DNA of 46,511 nt, taken from the NCBI GenBank assembly GCA_035533275.1, contig DATLUD010000071.1, forward strand, positions 1-46,511, read 5' to 3'. Shown here in pieces: positions 27,777 to 35,081 of the stretch (its first letter is position 1; each line of letters opens with the position of its first letter). Origin of the DNA: SCRA01 sp035533275. GTDB taxonomy: Bacteria > Vulcanimicrobiota > Vulcanimicrobiia > Vulcanimicrobiales > SCRA01. Both the position numbers and the translations under genes were made by a program. The notes below the pieces were generated by a model. The model saw only the letters and a list, made by a program, of their open reading frames with translations. It was not told the DNA's origin and did no database searches.

Positions 27777-28508
27777 ATGCGAACATCGCTGGCAGCCGTC
27801 GCGCTGGTCTGCGCGATCGGAGTGACGCAGCCTGCACAGGCGGCGCCGACACCGCAACCGGGGGCGACGTACCCGGCGTGGACCGGCGCGCAGTATCCGT
27901 ACGCGCAGCACTTCGAGCTGATGATGCTGCACTTCGACGAAGCCGCCGTAGCGGCCGCGCAAGTCGCGGAGCAGCATGCCAAGAGCGCGCCCATCCGCGA
28001 CCTGGCGCGCAACGTCCTGCGCGCGAGAAATCGTGACATCGACCAGGCGCGCGGCGCGTATCGGTCGCGGTACGGCGCCGAGCCTCCGGCATGGCCGGGG
28101 CCGGGCGCAGGCTACGGCCCCGGGATGATGGGCGGCGGCTACGGCCCCGGAATGATGGGTGGCGGCTACGGCCCCGGGACGATGGGTGGCGGCTACGGCC
28201 CTGGTCCCAACGGCCGCGCGGGCCGGCCGTACGGCCCCGGTTACGGCCCGGCGATGATGGGCTTCGGGGACACGTACCAAGTGATGATGGGCTGGAATCC
28301 GGCGACCGCGTCCACCGGCGACGTGGACCGCGGATTCCTGCTGCGCCTCATGCAGAGCGACGCCATGGAGATCGCGATGGCATCGGCGACGCTGAGCGTC
28401 AGCGACCGCCCCGCGCAGGATCGCGCTCGCGCGCTGATCGCGGATCGGACGCAGGAGCTCCAGCACATCTCCAGTCTCTTCGATAGCGAGTACCCGCCCG
28501 GCAAGTAG
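27777..28508 (+). CDS. secreted DUF305-like protein with Gly/Met repeat insert
   Basis: The 243-residue protein has a signal peptide (MRTSLAAVALVCAIGVTQPAQA, cleavage near 22-23). It has an N-terminal half-domain with YAQHFELMMLHFDEAAVAAAQVAEQHAKSAPIRDLARNVL and a C-terminal half with DRGFLLRLMQSDAMEIAMASATLSV...ELQHISSLFD. This is the paired helical layout of DUF305 and related ferritin-like proteins. Between them is an insert of nine-residue repeats GYGPGMMGG (encoded at 28110-28206). The Met and His content suggests a metal-related extracytoplasmic role, possibly copper, but this is inference. A clear AGGAGGG (27763-27769) precedes the ATG. Confidence 0.7.
   Translation: MRTSLAAVALVCAIGVTQPAQAAPTPQPGATYPAWTGAQYPYAQHFELMMLHFDEAAVAAAQVAEQHAKSAPIRDLARNVLRARNRDIDQARGAYRSRYGAEPPAWPGPGAGYGPGMMGGGYGPGMMGGGYGPGTMGGGYGPGPNGRAGRPYGPGYGPAMMGFGDTYQVMMGWNPATASTGDVDRGFLLRLMQSDAMEIAMASATLSVSDRPAQDRARALIADRTQELQHISSLFDSEYPPGK
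28110..28206 (+). repeat. 27-bp tandem repeat inside the DUF305-like gene
   Basis: Three and a half direct repeats of a 27-base unit beginning ggctacggccccggga encode GYGPGMMGG. The units differ at only a few third-codon positions and one M-to-T change. Near identity implies recent expansion, so copy number probably varies between strains. Confidence 0.85.
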
Positions 28509-28534
28509 CGCCGATCGGCGAACGGCGGTCGAGG

Positions 28535-29113
28535 TCAGCGCTCCAGCCAGCGCGCCTTGGCCGCCAGCGGGGAGCGCGTTGCGGCGGCGGGGGCGATAGC
28601 CGCGTAGCCGAGATAGACGAAGGCGGCGATTCGGTCCCCCGCACCGACGCCGAGCGCCGAGAGGATCTCGGCCTCACGTGCCAGGCGTCCCGTGCGCCAA
28701 TAGCCGGAGAGTCCCTCGACGTGGGCTGCGAGCAGCATGTTCTGCGTGGCCGCGGCTGCGGCCGCGTAGTTCTCCTCCGCATCGACCGCACTCTCGCTGC
28801 CTTCGGCGATGACGGCCACGACGACCGGTGCGCGAGCGAACTTCCCGCGTTCCTTGGCCCGCACGTTTTCCCGCGCGCCCTCCGGCACGCTCGAGAGATC
28901 GAGCGAGCGCGCCGCGATCTCGCCCAGGCGATTGCGCGCCTCGCCGGCGATCACGACGAAGCGCCAGGGCTCCTCGCATTTGTGATACGGCGCCCACATG
29001 GCCGCTTCCAGGATGCGTTCCACGGCCTCGCGCGGAGGCGCCGCGTCGAGCATCTTGCCCACGCTGCGGCGCTGGCGGATCGCGGCGTGCACCTCGCGCG
29101 CGCTCGGCGTCAT
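28535..29113 (-). CDS. nitroreductase family protein
   Basis: The 192-residue protein has the FMN-binding nitroreductase pattern: REVHAAIRQRRSVGKM at the N terminus, ILEAAMWAPYHKCEEPWRFVVI, ARAPVVVAV, ENYAAAAAATQNMLLAAHVEGLSGYWRTG and VYLGY. This is close to the YdjA-type short nitroreductases. Such enzymes use NAD(P)H to reduce nitro groups, quinones or other substrates. ATG at 29113 overlaps the upstream TGA (ATGA); an in-frame ATG at 29122 is equally possible. Confidence 0.88.
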   Translation of the reverse strand: MTPSAREVHAAIRQRRSVGKMLDAAPPREAVERILEAAMWAPYHKCEEPWRFVVIAGEARNRLGEIAARSLDLSSVPEGARENVRAKERGKFARAPVVVAVIAEGSESAVDAEENYAAAAAATQNMLLAAHVEGLSGYWRTGRLAREAEILSALGVGAGDRIAAFVYLGYAAIAPAAATRSPLAAKARWLER

Positions 29114-29706
29114 CCCATCCATGCGGGCAGGTCGGCGTACCGCTCTTCCTTCCAAGGATCGCCGTCGTTGTGGTATCCGCGAACCTCCCAGAACCCGGGC
29201 TCATCGCGATCCAGGAATTGCAACCCCGTGAGCCACTTCGAGCTCTTCCAGAAGTAGCGCTTGGGCACCAGCATCCGCGCGGGGCCGCCGTGGATCGGCT
29301 CGATCGGCGCGCCATCGAACTCGTAGGCCACGAGGCAGTCGTCGCCGAGCATCGCCGCGAGCGGAAGGTTTGTGGTGTAGTCGTTGTCGGCGTGCTGGAG
29401 CACATGGGTCACGCTCGGGAGCGGCTTCGCGCGCTCGACCAGCGTGCGGAAGAGCACGCCCTTCCAGTGCGTCTCCTTTTTCGACCAGCGCGTCACGCAG
29501 TGGATGTCGCCGTGCCACTCCGTGGCGGGCATCGCGAGCAACTGGTCCCACGAGAGCTCGAACGGGCTCTCGCAAAGACCGGAGAAGCCCAGGCGCCACG
29601 TCACGCGGTCGAACGTCGGGATGTCGCCGACGTGGAGCACGGGGAAGCCCTCGGTCACGGTCTGTCCCGGAGGCACGGTGGGGTCCTTTTGCTTGAAAAA
29701 CGGCAT
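29110..29706 (-). CDS. sulfite oxidase-like molybdopterin-dependent oxidoreductase (short, cytoplasmic)
   Basis: The 198-residue protein is a compact Oxidored_molyb domain. It has WRLGFSGLCESPFELSWDQLLAMP, the Mo-ligand cysteine C70 in DIHCVTRWSK, VLQHADNDYTTNLPL, LVAYEFDGAPIEPIHGGPARMLVP and FWKSSKWLTGLQFLDRDEPGFWEVRGYHNDGDPW. No signal peptide or dimerisation domain is present, unlike the sulfite dehydrogenase at 37327. Relatives include archaeal and bacterial small molybdopterin proteins of unknown substrate. The stop overlaps the nitroreductase start. No Shine-Dalgarno is seen before the ATG; fold-back copy 2 ends only 9 bases upstream. Confidence 0.87.
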   Translation of the reverse strand: MPFFKQKDPTVPPGQTVTEGFPVLHVGDIPTFDRVTWRLGFSGLCESPFELSWDQLLAMPATEWHGDIHCVTRWSKKETHWKGVLFRTLVERAKPLPSVTHVLQHADNDYTTNLPLAAMLGDDCLVAYEFDGAPIEPIHGGPARMLVPKRYFWKSSKWLTGLQFLDRDEPGFWEVRGYHNDGDPWKEERYADLPAWMG

Positions 29707-29714
29707 AGATAGTT

Positions 29715-29932
29715 GCTCGTTCGTGAGCAGGCCGGAATTCCTCTTGCCGCGCAGCCGCAGGGCGAGTATGCCTCTCTTGGGGACGCCCGTCGCAGCACAT
29801 CCATGTGCTGCTCCTGCTACCTTCGTCCGCGCTCTCGCCGTCCTGGCTCCGCGCGGACCTCAGAGTCCCCGCGAGAGACACGCCCGCCCCGCGGCTGCGC
29901 GCACACGCCGGCCGGCGGTATGACGAACGAGC
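29715..29932 (-). repeat. fold-back structured element, copy 2
   Basis: This copy fills the first half of the 455-base gap 29707-30161. Pairings from outside in: gctcgttcgt (29715-29724) with acgaacgagc (29923-29932); cgcgcagccgc (29748-29758) with gcggctgcgcg (29891-29901); tctctt with gagaga; ggggac (29779-29784) with gtcccc (29865-29870). At the tip are hairpin 1 (gcagcaca/tgtgctgc, 29792-29811, loop TCCA), a linker TCCTGCT and hairpin 2. Hairpin 2 has stem gtccgcgc/gcgcggac (29825-29832, 29851-29858) and an 18-base loop matching copy 1 at 16 positions. Stems differ from copy 1 by paired changes. The GGA strand is minus, the same as the molybdopterin gene it precedes. Confidence 0.85.
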
Positions 29933-29957
29933 GCTCGGTGAGGCAGGATGGCTGAAA

Positions 29958-30138
29958 CGCCGGACGTTGGTTGCGAGCCGTCGGGCGGGGGACGCCTCAC
30001 GAGGGGCGCTCCGACATCGGCCCGGAGGCATGGACGCCGAGCGGGCCGATGCGGCGCGAACAGGAGGCGCACAGGATGTGCGCCGACGAGTGGCCCCAGG
30101 GAGGCATCCCCCGCCGACGGCGGCAGAGGGGTTCGGCG
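29958..30138 (+). repeat. fold-back structured element, copy 3
   Basis: This copy fills the second half of the gap and is inverted relative to copy 2. Outer pairing joins ggcgggggacgcctc (29984-29998) with gaggcatcccccgcc (30101-30115) through 14 Watson-Crick pairs and one non-canonical A-C position (or G-T on the other strand). A weaker pairing joins 29958-29965 with 30131-30138. Hairpin 2 comes first on this strand (catcggccc 30015-30023, gggccgatg 30043-30051; inner stem GGC/GCC flipped relative to copy 1), then the linker with caggagg, then hairpin 1 (30066-30084, loop GGA). The GGA strand is plus, the same as nth, whose ATG lies 23 bases downstream. Confidence 0.83.
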
Positions 30139-30161
30139 GGCGGGCGCCAAGGCAGGCGGCG

Positions 30162-31004
30162 ATGGCGAAGATACCGTTTCCGTCCAAGACGGTGCCGCGG
30201 GCCAAGGCCAAGCGCATCCTGGCGTTGCTCGAGGAAGCCTATCCGCACGCCGAGACGGCGTTGGAGTACCGCAACCCGTTCGAGCTGCTGGTTGCCGTGG
30301 CGCTGAGCGCGCAGTGCACCGACGCGCGGGTGAACATGACCACGCCGGCGCTCTTCGCGCGCTATCCCGACGCCGCGGCGCTCGCCAAGGCGAAGCTCGC
30401 CGACGTGGAGCGCATCATCAAGTCGTGCGGCTTCTTTCGCGCCAAGGCGCGCAACATCGTGACGGCGGCCCAAGCGCTGGTGGAGCGCCACGGCGGCCGC
30501 GTGCCCTCCGATCGCGCCGCATTGGAGGCGCTTCCCGGCGTCGGGCGCAAGACGGCGAGCGTGGTGCTGGCGGTGGCCTTCGAGCAGGCGGCCTTCGCGG
30601 TGGACACGCACGTCTTTCGCGTGGCGCACCGGATGGGCCTGACGACGGGGAAGACACCCTTGGACGTGGAGCGCGACGTCACCGCGTTGCTCCCGCGCGA
30701 GCAATGGCGCCACGCGCACCATTGGCTGATCCTCCACGGGCGCCAAGTCTGCAAGGCTCCGATGCCGCTGTGCGGACGCTGCGTGGTGCAGGACCTCTGC
30801 CCCACGGCCCCGCTGGTCCTGGGGCTGCTCTCTACAACGGCAGCGGGCCGAGCCCAGGCGGCACCGGCGGCGGGAGCATCGCGTCGCGCGTCAACTCCCG
30901 CAGCAGCGAAGACGGGGTCAGCGGCTCGTCGTCCTGCCCGCGCGGCGGCTCCGAAACCGAAGCAGACGCCTCGAACCACGCCTTCGGGAAAAGGGCGTTC
31001 GTAG
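30162..31004 (+). CDS. nth: endonuclease III with a long basic tail
   Basis: Nth removes oxidised pyrimidines and cuts the abasic site. The 280-residue product has NPFELLVAVALSAQCTDARVN, the HhH LPGVGRKTASVVL with the catalytic lysine K130, D148 in VDTHVFRV, and the iron-sulfur cysteines C197, C204, C207, C213. A normal Nth would end about here. This one continues for roughly 65 residues of Ala/Pro/Lys/Arg-rich sequence (RAQAAPAAGASRRAST, KPKQTPRTTPSGKGRS). That tail is encoded opposite the 3' end of the convergent gene (30832-31004). The ribosome site before the ATG is weak. Both other repair glycosylase features fit active enzymes. Confidence 0.92.
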   Translation: MAKIPFPSKTVPRAKAKRILALLEEAYPHAETALEYRNPFELLVAVALSAQCTDARVNMTTPALFARYPDAAALAKAKLADVERIIKSCGFFRAKARNIVTAAQALVERHGGRVPSDRAALEALPGVGRKTASVVLAVAFEQAAFAVDTHVFRVAHRMGLTTGKTPLDVERDVTALLPREQWRHAHHWLILHGRQVCKAPMPLCGRCVVQDLCPTAPLVLGLLSTTAAGRAQAAPAAGASRRASTPAAAKTGSAARRPARAAAPKPKQTPRTTPSGKGRS

Positions 31005-31341
31005 AGGGCTCGAAGGCGTACTCGCCCTCCCATTGGGCTCCCGAGACGCGCACATGCTCGCCGTCGTCCGCGAGCTTGACGGTGACGCGCTTCTCGCGAA
31101 AGCGCAACGTCACGCGGAACGGGCGCTCCAAACGCACGAGCGTCACGCCGTTGCGTTGACCCAGGATGGAGTTGAGCTTCTTGATCCCTCCGGCCAGCCC
31201 ATCGGCGAAGGCGCGCAAGCGCGCCTCCGTGTCGACGCCGGGTTGCGGGGCAGGGCGGCGGGTCGAGGCCTCGACGGCCTCGTCGAGGTCTTTGCGCGCG
31301 CGCAGCCGCATCGCCATGTCGACGATGGGATTGGGGTTCAT
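30832..31341 (-). CDS. conserved-looking hypothetical protein
   Basis: The 169-residue protein starts MNPNPIVDMAMRLRARKDLDEAVEAS. Its middle region looks like a small beta domain (NGVTLVRLERPFRVTLRFREKRVTVKLADDGEHVRVSGAQWEGEYAFEP), and its C terminus is proline-rich (LPPPVPPGLGPLPL). I do not recognise a family. Its ATG overlaps the acyl-CoA dehydrogenase stop by 4 bases, so it is the second gene of that unit. Its last 173 bases lie opposite the nth tail, so one of the two C termini may be under little constraint. Confidence 0.65.
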   Translation of the reverse strand: MNPNPIVDMAMRLRARKDLDEAVEASTRRPAPQPGVDTEARLRAFADGLAGGIKKLNSILGQRNGVTLVRLERPFRVTLRFREKRVTVKLADDGEHVRVSGAQWEGEYAFEPSTNALFPKAWFEASASVSEPPRGQDDEPLTPSSLLRELTRDAMLPPPVPPGLGPLPL

Positions 31342-32540
31342 GGGCGGCTCCCGTTCCCGGAGGGCTTCCACTTGCCGACCAGGTTGCGCGCGATGACCAG
31401 GCGCTGGATCTGCTGCGTCCCCTCGTAGATCTGGGTGATCTTGGCGTCGCGCATCATTCGCTCCACGGGATACTCCGTGCAGTAGCCGTATCCGCCCAGA
31501 ATCTGCACCGCATCCGTGGTCACGCTCATCGCGACGTCGCCGCACTTGAGCTTGGCCATGGCGGCCCAGTACGTGATGTCGGGGGCCCCTTCGTCGCACT
31601 TGCGAGCCGCTTCGTAGAGCATCAGGCGCGCGCACTCGACCTCGGTGCGCATGTCGGCGAGCATGAACTGGAGGCCTTGCTGCTGCGAGATCGGCTTGCC
31701 GAAGGCCATGCGCTCCTTGGCGTAGTTGGTGGCGAACGTGAGCGCGCCTTCGGCGATGCCAAGCGCCTGCGCCGCGACACCCGGGCGCGACTTGTCGAGC
31801 ACCTTCATCGCGATCTTGAAGCCCTCGCCCTCGGCGCCGATGCGGTGCGAGTCGGGGACGAAGCAGTCCTCGCAGAGCAGCTCGACGGTGGGGGAGCCCT
31901 TGATGCCCATCTTGTGCTCGCGTTTGCCGACGGTGAAGCCCGGGAAGTCCTTCTCCACGAGGAAGGCGGTGATGCCGTTGGGGCCCGCGGTGGGGTCGGT
32001 CACGGCGAAGAACGTGATGGCATCGGCCACGTTCCCGTGCGTGATGAATATCTTCGTGCCGTTGAGCTTGTAGCCGCCGTCGACGCGCTCCGCGCGCATG
32101 CGCATGGAGCCGGCCGCGTCGGAGCCGCTTCCGGGCTCGGTCAGCGCGTAGGCCGCCACCCACTCGCCCGAGGCGAACTTCGGCAGCCACGCCTTTTTCT
32201 GCGCTTCGCTGCCGCCGATCATGACCGGGAGCATGCCCAGTTCCTGGACGGCGACGATCAGCGAGCTGGAGGCGCACGCCTTGGCGATCTCCTCGACGAC
32301 CTTCACGTAGGTGAGGAAGCTGCCGCCGAGGCCGCCGTACTCCGCGGGGATCGGAATGCCGAGCAGGTCGTTCTCGGCGAAGACCGCCTTCACGTCCTCG
32401 GGGTATTCGGCTTTCTCGTCGATCTCGGCCGCCCGCGGCGCCACCTTCTCGGCGACGATCTTGCGGACGATGTCGAGCATCATCGCCTCTTCGTCGCTTT
32501 GGGGGGCGAGGAGCGAGGTCGGCACGGAAGCGGTGGTCAT
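31338..32540 (-). CDS. acyl-CoA dehydrogenase
   Basis: The 400-residue flavoprotein oxidises acyl-CoA to enoyl-CoA. It has AYALTEPGSGSDAAGSMRMRAERVDGGYKLNGTKIFITHG (FAD and substrate region), HKMGIKGSPTVEL, RPGVAAQALGIAEGAL, DAVQILGGYGYCTEYPVERMMRDAKITQIYEGT with the catalytic glutamate, and QRLVIARNLVG. It resembles short/branched-chain or butyryl-CoA dehydrogenases. It is divergent from the CoA-transferase genes at 32638, consistent with a role in fatty or branched-chain acid breakdown. Confidence 0.94.
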   Translation of the reverse strand: MTTASVPTSLLAPQSDEEAMMLDIVRKIVAEKVAPRAAEIDEKAEYPEDVKAVFAENDLLGIPIPAEYGGLGGSFLTYVKVVEEIAKACASSSLIVAVQELGMLPVMIGGSEAQKKAWLPKFASGEWVAAYALTEPGSGSDAAGSMRMRAERVDGGYKLNGTKIFITHGNVADAITFFAVTDPTAGPNGITAFLVEKDFPGFTVGKREHKMGIKGSPTVELLCEDCFVPDSHRIGAEGEGFKIAMKVLDKSRPGVAAQALGIAEGALTFATNYAKERMAFGKPISQQQGLQFMLADMRTEVECARLMLYEAARKCDEGAPDITYWAAMAKLKCGDVAMSVTTDAVQILGGYGYCTEYPVERMMRDAKITQIYEGTQQIQRLVIARNLVGKWKPSGNGSRP

Positions 32541-32624
32541 GGTTCGGCGCACTCCTGCGGTCATCAGGGTCTTGAGGTCGTAAACGGTTTCGCCTTCGCG
32601 GAGGGCTCGGGACGCCCCTTGCTC

Positions 32625-32630
32625 TAATAT
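32625..32630 (+). promoter_or_regulatory. possible -10 box for a leaderless CoA-transferase mRNA
   Basis: The hexamer taatat lies 7 bases before the ATG at 32638, and there is no Shine-Dalgarno in between. If it is used as a -10 element the transcript would begin at or next to the start codon. The -35 region is poor. Confidence 0.4.
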
Positions 32631-32637
32631 CCCGGTC

Positions 32638-33330
32638 ATGAAGAAAGTGGTGGAGAGCGCCGACGAGGCGGTGGCCGACCTCTTCGACGGCGCGACGATC
32701 GCCATGGGCGGCTTCGGCCTCTGTGGCATTCCTCAGGATCTGATCGAGGCCGTGGTCCGTAAGGGAACCAAGCATCACACGGTCGTCTCCAACAACGCGG
32801 GAGTCGACGGCTGGGGCATCGGCTTGATGCTCGAGGCGGGCCAGGTGAAGAAGATGGTCTCCAGCTACGTCGGTGAGAACAAGTTCTTCGAGAAGCTGGT
32901 CCTGGAAGGCAAGCTCGACCTCGAGTTCAACCCGCAGGGCACCCTCGCCGAGCGCTTGCGCGCCGGGGGAGCGGGCGTCCCGGCGTTCTTCACGCCGACC
33001 GGTTACGGAACGGTAATCGCCGAGGGCAAGGAGACGCGCGAGTTCGAGGGCCGCATGTACGTGATGGAGCGCGGCATCACGACGGACTTCGCCTTCGTGC
33101 ATGCCTGGAAGGGCGACCGCCATGGCAACCTGGTCTATCGCAAGACGGCGCGCAACTTCAATCCGATGGTCGCCACCGCCGGCAAGGTGACGATCGCGGA
33201 GGTCGAGGAGCTGGTGGAGCCGGGCGAGCTGGATCCCGACCTGATCCACACGCCGAGCGTCTACGTGAAGCGGATCATCGTCGGCAAGGCGCCCAAGCGC
33301 ATCGAGCGCTTGACCACGCGCAAGGCATAG
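32638..33330 (+). CDS. scoA: 3-oxoacid CoA-transferase subunit A
   Basis: The 230-residue subunit has the CoA-transferase family 1 start, DGATIAMGGFGLCGIPQDLIEAVV, the NNAGVDGWGIGLMLEAGQVKKMVSSYVGEN block, NPQGTLAERLRAGGAGVPAFFTPTGYGT and the late ADFAFVHAWKGD-like segment. With subunit B it swaps CoA between succinyl-CoA and acetoacetate or similar acids. The ATG has no ribosome site but has a -10-like box next to it. Subunit B follows after 14 bases. Confidence 0.95.
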   Translation: MKKVVESADEAVADLFDGATIAMGGFGLCGIPQDLIEAVVRKGTKHHTVVSNNAGVDGWGIGLMLEAGQVKKMVSSYVGENKFFEKLVLEGKLDLEFNPQGTLAERLRAGGAGVPAFFTPTGYGTVIAEGKETREFEGRMYVMERGITTDFAFVHAWKGDRHGNLVYRKTARNFNPMVATAGKVTIAEVEELVEPGELDPDLIHTPSVYVKRIIVGKAPKRIERLTTRKA

Positions 33331-33344
33331 GGGGGCGGAGCGCA

Positions 33345-34007
33345 ATGAGTGGGGATGACAAGCGAGAGCTGATCGTTCGGCGCGCGGCCAAGGAGCTGCG
33401 CGACGGCTTCTACGTCAACCTGGGCATCGGCATGCCGACGATGGTGGCCAACTTCGTCCCCGCGGGGATGGAGGTGATGTTCCAGAGCGAGAACGGGATG
33501 CTGGGCATCGGACCCTATCCGCTGGAGGGGGAGGCCGATGCCGACCTCATCAACGCGGGCAAGGAGACCGTCACGGAGATTCCCGGCACGGCGTTCTTCT
33601 CGAGCGCCGACTCGTTCGCGATGATTCGCGGCGGCCACGTCGACCTCTCGATCCTGGGGGCGATGGAAGTTGCCGAGAACGGCGACCTGGCCAACTGGAT
33701 GATCCCCGGCAAGATGATCAAAGGCATGGGCGGCGCGATGGACCTCGTCGCCGGGGCCAAGAAGTTGATCGTCACCATGGAGCACAGCTCCAAGGACGGC
33801 AAGTCGAAGGTCCTCAAGCGCTGCACGCTCCCGCTCACGGGCACGGGCGTCGTGGATGCGATCATCACGGAGCTGGGCTACTTCGAGGTCACGCCGCGGG
33901 GCCTCGTGATCTCCGAGATAGCGCCGGGTCTCACCTTCGACGAGGTGCAGGCGGCCACCGAGGCCACGTTGATCAAGGCACCCGCTCTCAAGGAGATGGC
34001 GGCGTAG
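33345..34007 (+). CDS. scoB: 3-oxoacid CoA-transferase subunit B
   Basis: The 220-residue subunit has NLGIGMPTMVANFVP, the catalytic glutamate E49 in QSENGMLGIGPYP, GGHVDLSILGAMEVAENGDLANWMIPGKMIKGMGGAMDLVAGAKKLIV and the C-terminal GLTFDEVQAATEA. Length and order relative to subunit A are standard. Together with the divergent acyl-CoA dehydrogenase this suggests ketone-body or short-chain fatty acid use. Confidence 0.96.
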   Translation: MSGDDKRELIVRRAAKELRDGFYVNLGIGMPTMVANFVPAGMEVMFQSENGMLGIGPYPLEGEADADLINAGKETVTEIPGTAFFSSADSFAMIRGGHVDLSILGAMEVAENGDLANWMIPGKMIKGMGGAMDLVAGAKKLIVTMEHSSKDGKSKVLKRCTLPLTGTGVVDAIITELGYFEVTPRGLVISEIAPGLTFDEVQAATEATLIKAPALKEMAA

Positions 34008-34012
34008 CGCGC

Positions 34013-34252
34013 GTGGCAAAGGCACGCGAGCCGCGCCGGCTGGCGCCGGGCGAGTGGCTGAACGTCATGTACTTCGTCTGCGGCCTGACGATCATGGTGT
34101 GGGCGCTCATGGCGGCGCCCAACCTCCACGTCTCCGCGTGGTGGGGCCTGTTGATCGCGCTCGCCGAGCTGCCGCTCACGTGGCGGCTCTTCGTCTCCCG
34201 CCGGCCGATCTTCGGCCGTAAGCCGCCTGAGGTCCCCGGCGGCAGAGTCTAG
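34013..34252 (+). CDS. small two-helix membrane protein, unknown function
   Basis: A GTG at 34013 opens 79 residues. It has a basic N terminus and two hydrophobic helices (about 18-36 and 41-58), followed by a short positively charged tail. No family is recognised. The start lies 5 bases after scoB, so it is likely in that operon. Its stop overlaps the stop of the convergent AIM24 gene by 3 bases. Confidence 0.55.
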   Translation: MAKAREPRRLAPGEWLNVMYFVCGLTIMVWALMAAPNLHVSAWWGLLIALAELPLTWRLFVSRRPIFGRKPPEVPGGRV

Positions 34253-35013
34253 CGGCCGAAGAAGCCGCGGATCATGTCGCTGGCGACGACGCCCGCCACG
34301 CCGCCCGCCGCCGCCGATTGCGTTTGGTCGCGCCCGATGTACGGCTCGATGGCGTGCGCGAGGTTGGGCAGCGTGAGCGATTGCAGCCACACTTTGCCCG
34401 GCCCCGTGAGGCGCGCCACGAAGAGGCCGTCACCGCCGAAGATCACGTTCTTGATGCCCGGGATCATGCTGATGTCGAACTGGACGCTCTCGTCGAACAT
34501 GCCCACGTGCCCCGGGTGCACCAGCAGCGTCTGGCCGGGTTGGAGATCGTACGTCACGATTTCCCCGCCCAGCTCCACCCACGCCTGGCAGGTGCCCGCC
34601 AAGCGCTGAAGCACGAAGCCGTTGCCGCCGAAGATGCCGGCGCCGAGCGCCCGCTGGAAGCCGATGGAGAGCTCCACGCCTTCGGTGGCGCAGAGAAAGC
34701 CCTGCCGGTGAATCAAGTAGCCGCGGCCCGGCTGGACGTCGAGTGTCTCGATTGCGCCGGGGACCTTGGCCGAGAAGGCGATCATGCCCGGTCCGGCCTG
34801 CGGGGTGTACTCCGTCATGAACAGGCCACCGCCGGCGAAGGCGCGAGCGAGCGCGCCGAAGAGGCCGCGCGCACCCGCTGTCTGAGTGGTCGTGTTGAGC
34901 TGCATGTTCGCGCTCATCCACGAGAACTCGCCCGGCTCCGCGACCACGCGTTCTCCCGGCTGCAGCGTGATTTCCAAGACAGGGAGCGTGCTCCCGACGA
35001 TACGATGATCCAT
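34249..35013 (-). CDS. AIM24 / TIGR00266 family protein
   Basis: The 254-residue protein has the family's repeated beta-strand pattern: PVLEITLQPGERVVAEPGEFSWMSANMQLNT, FMTEYTPQAGPGMIAFSAKVPGAIETLDV, YLIHRQGFLCATEGVELSIGFQRALGAGIFGGNGFVLQRLAGTCQAWVELGGEI and HPGHVGMFDESVQFDI. The fold is a double-stranded beta-helix like tryptophan RNA-binding attenuation proteins; the function in bacteria is unknown. ATG at 35013 has AAGGAGGG at good spacing. Confidence 0.9.
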   Translation of the reverse strand: MDHRIVGSTLPVLEITLQPGERVVAEPGEFSWMSANMQLNTTTQTAGARGLFGALARAFAGGGLFMTEYTPQAGPGMIAFSAKVPGAIETLDVQPGRGYLIHRQGFLCATEGVELSIGFQRALGAGIFGGNGFVLQRLAGTCQAWVELGGEIVTYDLQPGQTLLVHPGHVGMFDESVQFDISMIPGIKNVIFGGDGLFVARLTGPGKVWLQSLTLPNLAHAIEPYIGRDQTQSAAAGGVAGVVASDMIRGFFGR

Positions 35014-35081
35014 GGGGCCCTCCTTGCAGTGACGTCTGACAAATCGGGGGGGGCGGATACTTTCGCGCCGCGGCCCGTATT

